Source: Streptomyces sp. XD-27 (GTDB taxonomy: Bacteria > Actinomycetota > Actinomycetes > Streptomycetales > Streptomycetaceae). Taken from it: a stretch of DNA of 64,000 bases. The stretch spans positions 806,001 to 870,000 of the forward strand of contig NZ_CP130713.1 in assembly GCF_030553055.1 (NCBI RefSeq), given 5' to 3'. Position 1 is the stretch's first letter; every line of letters begins with the position of its first letter. Below the pieces are notes generated by a model. It searched no databases. It saw nothing but the letters and a program-made list of their open reading frames with translations, and had not been told where the DNA came from. This document shows positions 52,808-63,412 of this stretch, one piece after another. The position numbers were made by a program, and so were the translations under genes.

Positions 52808-55549
52808 CTATCCGGCGTCGCCGCCGGGGGGCAGTGGCTGCTCGGCCCAGATGACCTTGCCGTCGGGGGTGTACCTGGTGCCCCAGCGTTCGGCGATCTG
52901 GGCGACCAGGAACAGCCCTCGGCCGCCCTCGTCCGTCGTGGCCGCGTACCGCAGGTGGGGCGAGGTGCTGCTGCCGTCGGACACTTCGCTGATCAGGGTG
53001 CGGTCGCGCAGCAGCCGTACCCTGATCGGCGGTGAGCCGTAGCGGATGGCGTTCGTGATCAGCTCGCTGAGGACCAGCTCCGTGGTGAACTCCAGGTCCG
53101 ACAGGCCCCAGTCGGCCAGCTGCCCGCTGACGGCGGCGCGCATCCCCGCGACGGCGGCGGGGTCGGACGGCACGTCCCACTCCGCGACGCGGTCGCGTCC
53201 CAGGGTCCGGGTGCGGGCGATGAGCAGGGCCACGTCGTCCTTGGGACGGGCGGGCAGGAGCGCCTCCAGCAGCGCCTGGCAGCTCTCCTCCGGTGACCGG
53301 TCGGGGTGGGCCAGCGCATGGCGCAGCAGCTCCATCCCCACGTCGATGTCCCGGGTGCGGTCCTCGATCAGTCCGTCGGTGTAGAGCACGAGCCGGCTGC
53401 CCTCGGCCAGCTCCAGTTCGGCGGTCTCGAACGGCATGCTGCCCAGGCCCAGTGGCGGCCCGGCCGGGATGTCCGGGAACTCCACGCGGCCGTCGAGGTG
53501 GACCAGTGCGGGCGGGGGGTGTCCCGCCCGCGCCATGGCGCAGCGCCGGGACACGGGGTCGTAGATCGCGTACAGGCAGGTGGCTCCCGTGATGCCGGAT
53601 CCGCCTGCGGGCGCTGCTCCGTCGAGGCCGGTTCCCGGCTCGTCCTGGTCGATGCGGTTGACCAGGTCGTCGAGGTGGCCCAGGAGTTCGTCGGGCGGCA
53701 GGTCGAGCGTGGAGAAGTTGTGGACCGCGGTCCGCAGCCGCCCCATGGTGGCGGCGGCGTGCAGTCCGTGTCCGACGACGTCGCCGACGACCAGTGCGAC
53801 GCGGCTGCCGGACAGCGGGATCACGTCGAACCAGTCGCCGCTGACGCCGGACTGGGCGGGCAGGTAGCGGTGGGCGACGTCGAGGGCGCTCTGCTGCGGC
53901 AGGGCGCGCGGCAGCAGGCTGCGCTGCAGGGTCACGGCCACGGTGTGCTCGCGCGTGTAGCGGCGGGCGTTGTCGATGCTGATCCCGGCGCGGGCGACGA
54001 GCTCCTCGGCCAGGAACAGGTCGTCTTCGTCGAACGGTTCGGGCTTCTCCGAACGCCAGAAGTTGGCCACGCCCAGCACGATGCCCCGCGCCTGGATGGG
54101 GGCCGCGATCAGGGAGTGGATGCCGTAGGCGGTGACCCTCCCGGTCTGTACGGGGTCCTGTGCCCGCCACTCCGGGGCGTCGGTGAGGTCGGCGACCACC
54201 TCCGACCGGCCGCTGCCGAATCCGCGCGCCTGCGGGGTGGCGGCGGGGTAGTCGATCAGTGTGTCGATGGGCAGGAGCGGGTGGTCGCCACGGATGCCCT
54301 TGACGGCGCTGCGTCGCATGCGCGTTCCCCCGCCGGTGGGCTCCTCGCCCCGCAGGACGGGCTCGGCCAGGTCGACGGTGACGAAGTCGGCGAAGCCGGC
54401 GACCGCGACCTCGGTCAGTTCCTCGGCCGTGCGCACCACGTCCAGGCTGGTGCCGATGCCGACCCCGGCGGCGTACAGGAGCTTGAGGCGCTTGCTGGTG
54501 ACCTCCATCCTGCCGGTCAGGGCCTGCAGCTCCGTGGAGTCGCGCACGGTGGCGACCGATCCCATGGGTCCGCCGTAGCGGTCCGTGGGGCGCTGGTTCA
54601 CGGCCAGCAGCCGGTCGCCGGCCGGGTGCAGCTCGTCCGTCGCCGTACGGCCGGAGACGATCAGCCGGGCCATGCCGGGGTCCAGGCCGGGCAGTTCCGC
54701 GACGTTCCGGCCCTCGGCGTCCGGCGGCAGTTCCAGCAGCCGCTTGGCCTCGTCGTTCGCCAGCAGCAGCCGGCCGTCGCCGCCGACGATGAGCACGCCT
54801 TCGCGGACGGCGTGCAGCACCGCGTCGTGGTGCTCGTACATGCGCGTCATCTCGGCCGGGTCCAGGCCGTGCGTCTGCCGCCGCAGTCGCCGGGCCACCA
54901 GCGCCGTGCCGGTCATGGCCAGGGCGAGTCCGCCCGCGCCGGTGCCGAAGATGATCGGCAGGTGGCGCTCGAAGGCGTTGTCGACGTTCTTGACCTTCAT
55001 GCCCGCGGACACCAGGGCGACGATGTCGCCGCGGTCGGTGACGGGAACGATCGCCTGCACCTCTTTGCCCAGGGGGCCGTCGACGCTCTCGGTGTGCACG
55101 CGCCCGGCCAGCGACGGTTCGATGGTGCCGACGAACCTCTTGCCGATCCGGTCCGGCTGCGGATGGCTGTAGCGGATCCCGTGCGTGTCCATGACGACGA
55201 TGAAGTCGACGCCCGCTTCCTTCCGCGCCGTCTCGGTGATCGGCTGGAGCACCTTGGCGGGATCGGGGGAGTCGAGGGCGTCCAGGAGACCGGGGGCGTG
55301 CGCGAACGTCTCCGCGACGGCGATGGAGCGCTTGCGGGCCTCCCTGTCGCTGTCGGTCCGGGTCTGCAGGACCAGGGCCAGCACGGCCGCGACGACGAGC
55401 AGCACGGCGAACGCCACCTGCAGGACGAAGACCTGCCCAGCAACGCTTCTGGGGCGCTTTTCGGTCAGTGACCGGACCGATACGCGCCGGAATCGGTCAA
55501 AAGCAACGGCCACAGCGCCATCTAACACTGTCCGGCCGGGTACGGCCAT
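52808..55549 (-). CDS. sensor phosphatase: Cache-PAS-GAF-PP2C/SpoIIE with HATPase
   Basis: A 913-residue multi-domain sensor. Two membrane helices (about 40-62 and 195-220) flank an extracytoplasmic single-Cache domain with FIVVMDTHGIRYSHP. A PAS domain (about 240-340), a GAF domain (about 365-530), a SpoIIE/PP2C phosphatase (about 555-765; SGDWFDVIPLSG, VGDVVGHGLHAAATM) and an RsbW-like HATPase (about 775-900; LVLSELITNAIRYG, DEGGRGLFLV) follow. Such proteins control partner-switching sigma regulation. The start is uncertain: ATG at 55549 is used, an in-frame start at 55588 is possible, and neither has a clear ribosome site. Confidence 0.88.
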   Translation of the reverse strand: MAVPGRTVLDGAVAVAFDRFRRVSVRSLTEKRPRSVAGQVFVLQVAFAVLLVVAAVLALVLQTRTDSDREARKRSIAVAETFAHAPGLLDALDSPDPAKVLQPITETARKEAGVDFIVVMDTHGIRYSHPQPDRIGKRFVGTIEPSLAGRVHTESVDGPLGKEVQAIVPVTDRGDIVALVSAGMKVKNVDNAFERHLPIIFGTGAGGLALAMTGTALVARRLRRQTHGLDPAEMTRMYEHHDAVLHAVREGVLIVGGDGRLLLANDEAKRLLELPPDAEGRNVAELPGLDPGMARLIVSGRTATDELHPAGDRLLAVNQRPTDRYGGPMGSVATVRDSTELQALTGRMEVTSKRLKLLYAAGVGIGTSLDVVRTAEELTEVAVAGFADFVTVDLAEPVLRGEEPTGGGTRMRRSAVKGIRGDHPLLPIDTLIDYPAATPQARGFGSGRSEVVADLTDAPEWRAQDPVQTGRVTAYGIHSLIAAPIQARGIVLGVANFWRSEKPEPFDEDDLFLAEELVARAGISIDNARRYTREHTVAVTLQRSLLPRALPQQSALDVAHRYLPAQSGVSGDWFDVIPLSGSRVALVVGDVVGHGLHAAATMGRLRTAVHNFSTLDLPPDELLGHLDDLVNRIDQDEPGTGLDGAAPAGGSGITGATCLYAIYDPVSRRCAMARAGHPPPALVHLDGRVEFPDIPAGPPLGLGSMPFETAELELAEGSRLVLYTDGLIEDRTRDIDVGMELLRHALAHPDRSPEESCQALLEALLPARPKDDVALLIARTRTLGRDRVAEWDVPSDPAAVAGMRAAVSGQLADWGLSDLEFTTELVLSELITNAIRYGSPPIRVRLLRDRTLISEVSDGSSTSPHLRYAATTDEGGRGLFLVAQIAERWGTRYTPDGKVIWAEQPLPPGGDAG

Positions 55550-55651
55550 GGTGCGCCGCTGATTGGATCGTCCGGGTACCCGCCGCACCCGTCACCCGAA
55601 CGGCGGCGCCCGGGCGGGCGACGCCCCGCGGACGGGAGCACGCTGGACCCC

Positions 55652-56383
55652 ATGTGGCCCCGCAGGCTGACGCGGGCGGTGGCGCTGGTGCCGCTGGCCC
55701 TGCTGGTGACGTGGGACGCTCCGGAACGCTGGACGCCGGAGCCGCGGCAGCCGCACGAGGCCGCGGCCCGCCCGGCGGCACCGCGGCCCGCCATCGTGGG
55801 CCGGGCGTCGTGGCACGCGGACGAGACGGCGGTGCGGGAGAAGCCGAGGTACGCCGGATCCGTGGCGGCGGTGTTCGTGCACCACACCGATCATCCCCAT
55901 GATTACGACTGCCGCGCGGACGTGCCCGGGATGCTGCGGGCCATGCAGGACGACCACACCCACGGCGAGGGGTGGGACGACCTGGGCTACAACTTCGTCG
56001 TCGACCGGTGCGGGACGATCTACGAGGGGCGCGCCGGCGGGGTGGACCGGGCGGTGGTGGGGGCGCACACGAAGGGCTTCAACACCGGGAGCACCGGGAT
56101 AGCGGCGCTGGGGCACTTCGGCGCGGGCGAGGAGGTGCCGCGCCCCATGCTGGAGGCGATCGCCGCCCTGGCGGCGTGGAAGCTGCGGCCGGGCGCGGAC
56201 CCGCGGGGGCGGGTGCGCATGGTGTCGACCAATGACGCGAGCCGGTACCCGAAGGGGACGTCCGTGGAGCTCGATGTGATCGCGGGCCATCGGGACGGGT
56301 ACGAGACGGACTGCCCGGGCGGGGCGCTGTACGGGAGGCTGCCCTGGCTGCGGGAGGAGGCGGCCCGGCTGCGGTCCCCGTGA
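55652..56383 (+). CDS. N-acetylmuramoyl-L-alanine amidase, PGRP type
   Basis: A 243-residue secreted amidase. An N-terminal hydrophobic signal (about 8-22) and a Pro/Ala-rich linker are followed by the PGRP/amidase_2 domain (about 50-240). Zinc ligands are His in VFVHHTD, His in VIAGHRDG and Cys in ETDCPGG, with WDDLGYNFVVDRCGTIYEGR as the core. It cleaves the peptide from muramic acid during wall turnover or autolysis. The next stop is convergent with the ABC permease gene. Confidence 0.9.
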   Translation: MWPRRLTRAVALVPLALLVTWDAPERWTPEPRQPHEAAARPAAPRPAIVGRASWHADETAVREKPRYAGSVAAVFVHHTDHPHDYDCRADVPGMLRAMQDDHTHGEGWDDLGYNFVVDRCGTIYEGRAGGVDRAVVGAHTKGFNTGSTGIAALGHFGAGEEVPRPMLEAIAALAAWKLRPGADPRGRVRMVSTNDASRYPKGTSVELDVIAGHRDGYETDCPGGALYGRLPWLREEAARLRSP

Positions 56384-56423
56384 CCGGGGGCAATCCGCGT
56401 GACCGGGGGCAGGACGCAGACGG

Positions 56424-58790
56424 TCAGAGCACGTCGCCTGCGGAGTCCGCGGACCTGCGGCGGGCGGCGCGGGCGGCCGGGAAGACGGAGACGGCTATCG
56501 CGCCTGCGACGGCGGCGGCGCCCACCAGCAGCAGGACGCCCGGCGGGGGCGACTGGGCGATGCCCGCGCCGATGCCGCTGGTCCGGCCCTGCAGGTCGAT
56601 CAGCCAGGTGGCGGCGAAGACGCCCAGGGACGTTCCGACGACGGCGGCGGCCGCCGCGACGAAGCCCGTGGCGGCCACGATCACCGCCGCTATCTGTCGG
56701 GGTGTCAGCCCGATGGCCTTCAGTGCGAGCAGGTCGCGGCCGCGGTCGCGGACCGCCGCGCCGATCGTCGTCGACAGCTCGGCCAGGCCGATCAGCGCCA
56801 GGACCACGACCAGGCCGACGGTGACCCCGCGCACGGCGGACAGCCGGTCGGCCGGGTTGGGGATCTCCCGTACGTCGACGCGGCCGTCCGAGGCGTCCAG
56901 CACGGCCTCGCGGACCGCCGCCGGGTCGGTGCCGCCCTTGAGCACCAGGTGGTAGAAGTCCGGCCGGGGCGCGTCGGCGCCCTCGCGCAGGGTGTCGAGC
57001 GTCGTGGAGATCACCCGGCCGCCGTCCGCCGGTTCGATGCCGCGCCCGACGATGTGCAGGACGTGCGGCGTGCCGCCGACGGTCATCCGCACCCAGTCGC
57101 CGACCCGCACGTCCAGCAGGTCGAGCAGGCCCTGTCCGGCCACCGCCTCGTCCGGGCCGCGGGCGGGCCGCCCCTCGGCGACCGAGAAGGGGTACGGGTC
57201 GCGGTCGGTGCCCAGCGCGCGCAGGGTGATCGTCCCGGTCTGGCCGGGGACCAGCGCCTGCACCTCCACGCCGGGGTAGGGCGTCGCGTCGGGCCGCGCG
57301 GCCAGCAGCGCCCGCAGCTCGCGGTCGTCGAGGCCGTCGGCGCGGGCGATGAGCGCGGCGGGCAGCCCGACCTTCTCGGGGTGCGACTCGAAGCGGTCCA
57401 GGGTGGCCCAGGCGCCCAGCGCGACGGTGATCAGCAGCAGCGGCACGGCGAGCCGCCCCACCGCGGCCGAGGAGCGCAGCGGCCGGTGGAAGGCGCCGCG
57501 CCAGCCGAGCACCAGGGCGGGCGGGACCTTCAGGCCGAGCGCACGCCGGGCGGTGCCGGACATCCGGCGGCTCGGCGCGAGGGCGGCGCGGGCGACGGGC
57601 ACCGGCGGTACCCGGCCGGCCCGCCACGCGGCCAGGCAGGTCGCCGTGGCGATGAAGATCAACGCGCCGCCGGGGATGGCGAGCGGCGCCCAGGCGTGCT
57701 CGGGCAGTTGCCGCCACAGCGCCACGGCCTCGCCGAGCCGCCCGGGGATGCGGCTGCCGAGGGCCTCGGTGAGCACCGCGCCGAGGGTGACGCCCAGCAG
57801 CGCCAGGCCCAGGTGCTGGGCCAGGAACATCCGGGTCACCTGGCCGGGGGTGAAGCCGATGGCCTTGAGGACGGAGATGTCCCGCAGGTGGCCCCGTACC
57901 CGGGTGCTGATGGCCCCGCCCACGGCGAGGGCGGCGGCGAGCAGCGCGCCGAGCCCGAACAGGCCAAGGAGTCGGCCGAGCAGCCGGTTGTCCCCTTCGG
58001 CCTCGGACTTGGCCTGCCGCCAGGTGGAGACGTCGGTGATCTGGCCGGCGCCGAGCTCGGTGACCGCGCGCTGCACCACGAAGTCGGTGTCCTTCGCATC
58101 GGCCAGTCGCAGCCCGACGGTCTGGCCGCGCTGGTCGCGGCCCGCGTCGGAGGCGGCCAGGGTGGCGGGGAGGACCCATGCCACGCCGGGGGTCTCGCCC
58201 ACGCGGTACCGCACCTCGGCGGTGTCCGCGACGCCCACCACGCGCAGCGGCGCGGCGAAGCCGCGCAGCGCGAGCGTGTCCCCCGGCTCGGCCCACAGCG
58301 CGCGGGCCAGGGAGCGCTCCAGCACGATGCCGCCGCGCCCATCGCGCGCGCCCTCGTCGGTGCCCGGCTCCAGCCAGCGGCCGGAGTCGACCAGGGGGGT
58401 GGCCGTCGTGGGCCGCTCGGTCACCGCGCGCACTTCCAGCGCCACCTTGGAGCCGCTGGAGCCGCCGGCGCCGAGGGACCCACCGGAAGCGCCGGAGCCG
58501 CCGGGGTCCTGGGCCGCGGTGGTGCGTACCGTGCGGTACGGCCCGGCGGTGGCCCGTACCTCGTCCAGACCGTTCAGTCCGCCCGCGGGCGCGTCGGCCT
58601 TGGCGTGGATCCACACATGCGCGCCGGAGGACTGGGTGAAGACCCGCTGCCAGGGGTCGGTCGCGTAGCCGAACAGGGCGCCGGCCAGCAGCAGCGAGAC
58701 GGTGATCCCGGCCGTCGCGAGGACGAGGAAGACGGCCGCGCCGCGGTGCGCCCGCAGGTCGGCGTGCGCCCAGCGCGCCGTGGCCCACAC
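56424..58790 (-). CDS. FtsX-like ABC transporter permease
   Basis: A 788-residue permease of the MacB/FtsX type. It has a first helix (about 15-40), a large extracytoplasmic MacB-PCD-like region, a first FtsX domain with three helices (about 255-390), a second extracytoplasmic domain, and a second FtsX domain (about 655-775). It forms a complex with the adjacent ATPase and probably exports, or mechanically transmits signals for, an unknown substrate. The GTG at 58790 (VWATARWAHADL) lies 5 bp after the ATPase stop and is preceded by AAGGG; the long frame upstream is only a shadow of the ATPase gene. Confidence 0.88.
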   Translation of the reverse strand: MWATARWAHADLRAHRGAAVFLVLATAGITVSLLLAGALFGYATDPWQRVFTQSSGAHVWIHAKADAPAGGLNGLDEVRATAGPYRTVRTTAAQDPGGSGASGGSLGAGGSSGSKVALEVRAVTERPTTATPLVDSGRWLEPGTDEGARDGRGGIVLERSLARALWAEPGDTLALRGFAAPLRVVGVADTAEVRYRVGETPGVAWVLPATLAASDAGRDQRGQTVGLRLADAKDTDFVVQRAVTELGAGQITDVSTWRQAKSEAEGDNRLLGRLLGLFGLGALLAAALAVGGAISTRVRGHLRDISVLKAIGFTPGQVTRMFLAQHLGLALLGVTLGAVLTEALGSRIPGRLGEAVALWRQLPEHAWAPLAIPGGALIFIATATCLAAWRAGRVPPVPVARAALAPSRRMSGTARRALGLKVPPALVLGWRGAFHRPLRSSAAVGRLAVPLLLITVALGAWATLDRFESHPEKVGLPAALIARADGLDDRELRALLAARPDATPYPGVEVQALVPGQTGTITLRALGTDRDPYPFSVAEGRPARGPDEAVAGQGLLDLLDVRVGDWVRMTVGGTPHVLHIVGRGIEPADGGRVISTTLDTLREGADAPRPDFYHLVLKGGTDPAAVREAVLDASDGRVDVREIPNPADRLSAVRGVTVGLVVVLALIGLAELSTTIGAAVRDRGRDLLALKAIGLTPRQIAAVIVAATGFVAAAAAVVGTSLGVFAATWLIDLQGRTSGIGAGIAQSPPPGVLLLVGAAAVAGAIAVSVFPAARAARRRSADSAGDVL

Positions 58791-58795
58791 GCCGG

Positions 58796-59557
58796 TCAGC
58801 CCTTCAGCCGGAGGACGTCGGCGACCCCGCTCGCGCGGCGGGCCTGGCCCTCGCCGAGGGGCGCGTCGTCGGCGATCCGGCCGTCGAAGAAGCTGATCAC
58901 CCGGTCCGCGGCGCTGGCGACCCGGGCGTCGTGCGTGACGAGCAGGATGGTCTGGCCGCGCTGGTGGAAGCGGGAGAGCAGCCGCAGCACCTCGCGGGTG
59001 CCCTTGCTGTCGAGGCTGCCGGCGGGCTCGTCCGCGAGCAGCAGGCTGGGGGCGTTGACCAGGGCCCGGGCGAGGGCGACGCGCTGCTGCTCGCCGCCGG
59101 ACAGCTCGCCGGGCGTGCTGTTCTCCTTGCCCTCCAGGCCGAGCTCCGCGAGCAGCTCGGCGCGGGCGGCCCGGGCCTGCCGCGGGGAGCTGCCGGCCAG
59201 CAGCGCGGGCAGTTCGACGTTGTCGGCGACGGTGAGGTTGGAGACCAGGTTGAAGAACTGGAAGACGATCCCGATGTGCTTGCGGCGCAGTACGGCCCAG
59301 CGGGCCTCGCTGCAGGTGTCGACCTGGCGGCCGTCGAGCCAGATGGATCCGCTGTCGGGGCGGTCGAGGCCGCCGAGGAGGTGCAGCAGGGTGGACTTGC
59401 CCGCGCCGGAGGGTCCGGTGACGGCGACGAACTCGCCGCGCTGGACGGTGAGGTCGACGCCGCGCACCGCGTGGACGGGGGCTGCGCCTTCCGACCGGTA
59501 GGTCTTGGCCAGGCCCTCGGCCCGCAGTATGGCGCCGCACGGCTCGTCGCGGCTCAT
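58796..59557 (-). CDS. ABC transporter ATP-binding protein (LolD/MacB type)
   Basis: A 253-residue ATPase with Walker A GPSGAGKST, Q-loop VFQFFNLVSNLT, signature LSGGEQQRVALARALV, Walker B LLLADEPAGSLD and H-loop LLVTHD. It is the partner of the FtsX permease downstream. Its ATG overlaps the stop of the PadR regulator gene (ATGA), giving a PadR-ATPase-permease operon. Confidence 0.93.
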   Translation of the reverse strand: MSRDEPCGAILRAEGLAKTYRSEGAAPVHAVRGVDLTVQRGEFVAVTGPSGAGKSTLLHLLGGLDRPDSGSIWLDGRQVDTCSEARWAVLRRKHIGIVFQFFNLVSNLTVADNVELPALLAGSSPRQARAARAELLAELGLEGKENSTPGELSGGEQQRVALARALVNAPSLLLADEPAGSLDSKGTREVLRLLSRFHQRGQTILLVTHDARVASAADRVISFFDGRIADDAPLGEGQARRASGVADVLRLKG

Positions 59558-60069
59558 TCCAGTTCCTCCAGCTCCTCCTGGCAGCGCTCCAGCCAGTCGA
59601 GGTCCGCCTGCAGATGCAGCATGGCGCCCTCGATCAGCAGCTGTGCGACCCGGTTGTCCCGGTCCTCGGCCGCGGCCAGCTTCGACAGGTCCCGCATGGT
59701 GTTGAGGTAGTGGCGGCGCTGGTTGTTGATGAGGGCGATCTGGTTGACGGCCCCGCTGCGCGGAGCGAGGGCGAGCTTCATGAAGAACTCGTCCCGCACC
59801 CGCGGCTCGGCGGTCGGCTGCTCGAACCAGGCGTCCACCGTCTCGCGCCCCGCGTCGGTGATGCGGTAGATGCGCTTGTTCGGGCGGTCCGACTGCTCGA
59901 CGTCCTCGCCCTCGATCAGACCGGTTTTCTCCAGTCTGCCCAGAGTGACGTAGATCTGGCCGACGTTCGGCTGAGGGTACGCGGCGCCCAGAAGCTTCTC
60001 AAGGGCCTGCTTCAGTTCGTAACCGTGTGCGGGTCCGCTCGCCAACAGCGCCAGGAGTGGCAGCCGCAC
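59554..60069 (-). CDS. PadR family transcriptional regulator
   Basis: A 171-residue PadR regulator. The winged helix (about residues 1-75; SGPAHGYELKQALEKLL, VYVTLGRLEKTGLI-like IYVTLGRLEKTGLIEGE) is followed by the C-terminal helical dimerisation domain (about 95-170). It begins abruptly at the winged helix, as is normal. AGAGGG precedes the GTG at 60069. It is the first gene of the ABC operon and should repress it until its inducer is bound. Confidence 0.9.
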   Translation of the reverse strand: MRLPLLALLASGPAHGYELKQALEKLLGAAYPQPNVGQIYVTLGRLEKTGLIEGEDVEQSDRPNKRIYRITDAGRETVDAWFEQPTAEPRVRDEFFMKLALAPRSGAVNQIALINNQRRHYLNTMRDLSKLAAAEDRDNRVAQLLIEGAMLHLQADLDWLERCQEELEELE

Positions 60070-60239
60070 AATCCCTCTCTTCCTCGCAGCCCTACTTGAC
60101 CGTTAGCTGTCCTCGTCCGGCTGTGAGCCGGATCGCCCTCGTATCTTCCAGCAGCATCTAGTATCGCGCATGCCTAACCGGTATACAGGGGGGCTGGACG
60201 CCGGACCGCAGGTCGGCGCTGCGGTGCAAGGAGGAACCT

Positions 60240-61523
60240 ATGCGGTGGAAGCGTGCCGCGGGTAGGGCCCTTCTTGTCTGTGTGCTTCTTCTCGCGGGAT
60301 ACGCGGGCATGGGGTCGCGCCCGCCGGGGACGCCGGCGGCCGCGGACGCCGCCGGGCGGGGCCCGGTCACGCTGGTGACCGGGGGTGACCTTACCGGCTA
60401 TCTGCGCGGGATCCTCGACGGCTGGAACCGCACCCACCCGCGCGAGAAGGTGACGCTGGTCGAACTGCCGGACTCCGCCGACGAGGTGCGGGCACAGATG
60501 GTCAGCGAGCTGCGTTCCGGCAGCGACCGCTTCGACGTGCTCAACATCGACGTGGCGTGGACGTCGGAGTTCGCCGCCGCGGGCTGGATCGCGCCCGTGG
60601 ACGGCACGCGCTTTCCGCTGGACCGCTTCCTGCCGCCGGTGGTGGACACCGCCACCTTCGGCGGGCGGCTGTACGCGGTGCCGTACGTGACCAACGCGGG
60701 GCTGCTCTACTACCGCAAGGACGTGCTGGACCGCGAGGGCGAGCGCCCCCCGCGCACCTGGGCCGAGCTGGAGCGGCTGGCGCGGACCGTCGCGCCCCGG
60801 TACGGCATGGACGGTTACGCGGGCCAGTTCCTGCCGTACGAGGGGCTGACCGCGAACGTCGTCGAGGCGGTGCAGTCGGCGGGCGGGACGGTGCTCGGCG
60901 ACGAGGGCGCGCGGGTCACGGTGGACTCCCCCGCCGCCCGCCGGGGCCTGGACTTCCTCACCGGCGGGCTGCGCGAGGGGTGGATCCCCCGGCGGGCGCT
61001 GTCCTTCACGGAGGAGGAGTCCCGCGCGGCCTTCCAGAACGGCGAGCTGCTGTTCCTGCGCAACTGGCCGTACGCGTACACGATGGCCGGCGCGAGCGGC
61101 TCGGCGGTGGCCGGGAAGTTCGGCGCCGTGCCGCTGCCGGGCCCCGAGGGTCCGGGCTCCAGCGTCCTGGGCGGCTCCAATCTCGCGGTGAACGCGCAGT
61201 CGCGGCACCGGGCGACGGCGGCCGAGCTGATGGCGTACCTGACGAGCGAGGCGGTCCAGCGGCGGGTGCTCACCCAGGGGGCGCTGCCGCCGGTGTGGGC
61301 GGACCTGTACTCCGAGCCGCGGCTGGTGCGGCGGTTCCCGTACCTGCCGACGCTGCGGCGCAGCGTGCTGGCGGCCAAGCCGCGGCCCAAGAGCGCCCGG
61401 TACGACCAGGTGAGCCTCGCCGTGCAGGCGGTGGCGCAGGACGCGCTGGCGGGGCGGCAGAGCACCCGGGCGGCGGTCGCGCGGCTGTCGCGGGAGCTGC
61501 GGGCCATCGCCGACCGAGGCTGA
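60240..61523 (+). CDS. extracellular solute-binding protein, family 1
   Basis: A 427-residue sugar-type binding protein with an N-terminal signal or anchor (about 8-24, no lipobox cysteine). It contains FDVLNIDVAWTSEFAAAGWI, PYVTNAGLLYYRKDVLD, FQNGELLFLRNWPYAYTMA and the C-terminal QVSLAVQAVAQDAL. This is the group that binds trehalose, maltose or related sugars. AAGGAGG lies 6 nt before the ATG. No permease genes follow it directly. A 7-bp hairpin (60116-60132) lies in the divergent spacer with the PadR operon. Confidence 0.88.
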   Translation: MRWKRAAGRALLVCVLLLAGYAGMGSRPPGTPAAADAAGRGPVTLVTGGDLTGYLRGILDGWNRTHPREKVTLVELPDSADEVRAQMVSELRSGSDRFDVLNIDVAWTSEFAAAGWIAPVDGTRFPLDRFLPPVVDTATFGGRLYAVPYVTNAGLLYYRKDVLDREGERPPRTWAELERLARTVAPRYGMDGYAGQFLPYEGLTANVVEAVQSAGGTVLGDEGARVTVDSPAARRGLDFLTGGLREGWIPRRALSFTEEESRAAFQNGELLFLRNWPYAYTMAGASGSAVAGKFGAVPLPGPEGPGSSVLGGSNLAVNAQSRHRATAAELMAYLTSEAVQRRVLTQGALPPVWADLYSEPRLVRRFPYLPTLRRSVLAAKPRPKSARYDQVSLAVQAVAQDALAGRQSTRAAVARLSRELRAIADRG

Positions 61524-61533
61524 CCCCGTTCTA

Positions 61534-61649
61534 GTTACTCGTTAAGTAACCCAGCCGCTCCACAATCCCTCTTTAACCCGGACATATAGCTGCGGTTTTC
61601 GACAGTTTCGTTGACACCCAAATGACACGGCTACTTAACATGCATGCAT
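61534..61649 (+). promoter_or_regulatory. promoter and palindromes upstream of the alpha-glucosidase gene
   Basis: This AT-rich spacer holds GTTACT-N5-AGTAAC (61534-61550), TTGACA at 61611-61616 with TACTTA or TTAACA following, and the perfect palindrome ATGCATGCAT (61640-61649) over the expected transcription start. Palindromes at this position are typical LacI-family operators for sugar genes. Confidence 0.45.
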
Positions 61650-61701
61650 AACAGCGACCGGGCGTGCGTTTCCCGTACGCCACGTAAGAACGGTTCATCG
61701 C

Positions 61702-63357
<1,656 letters not shown>

Positions 63358-63412
63358 CACCCTCCGGCCGACCCGAGACCCCCCATCCCACCCCCGATCG
63401 AAGGGAACCCTC

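Noticed and set aside
53306..55471. Open frame of 721 codons opposite the PP2C sensor gene
   Set aside because: Antisense frame produced by high third-position GC; its Gln/His/Val-rich protein matches nothing, while the opposite strand encodes clear domains.
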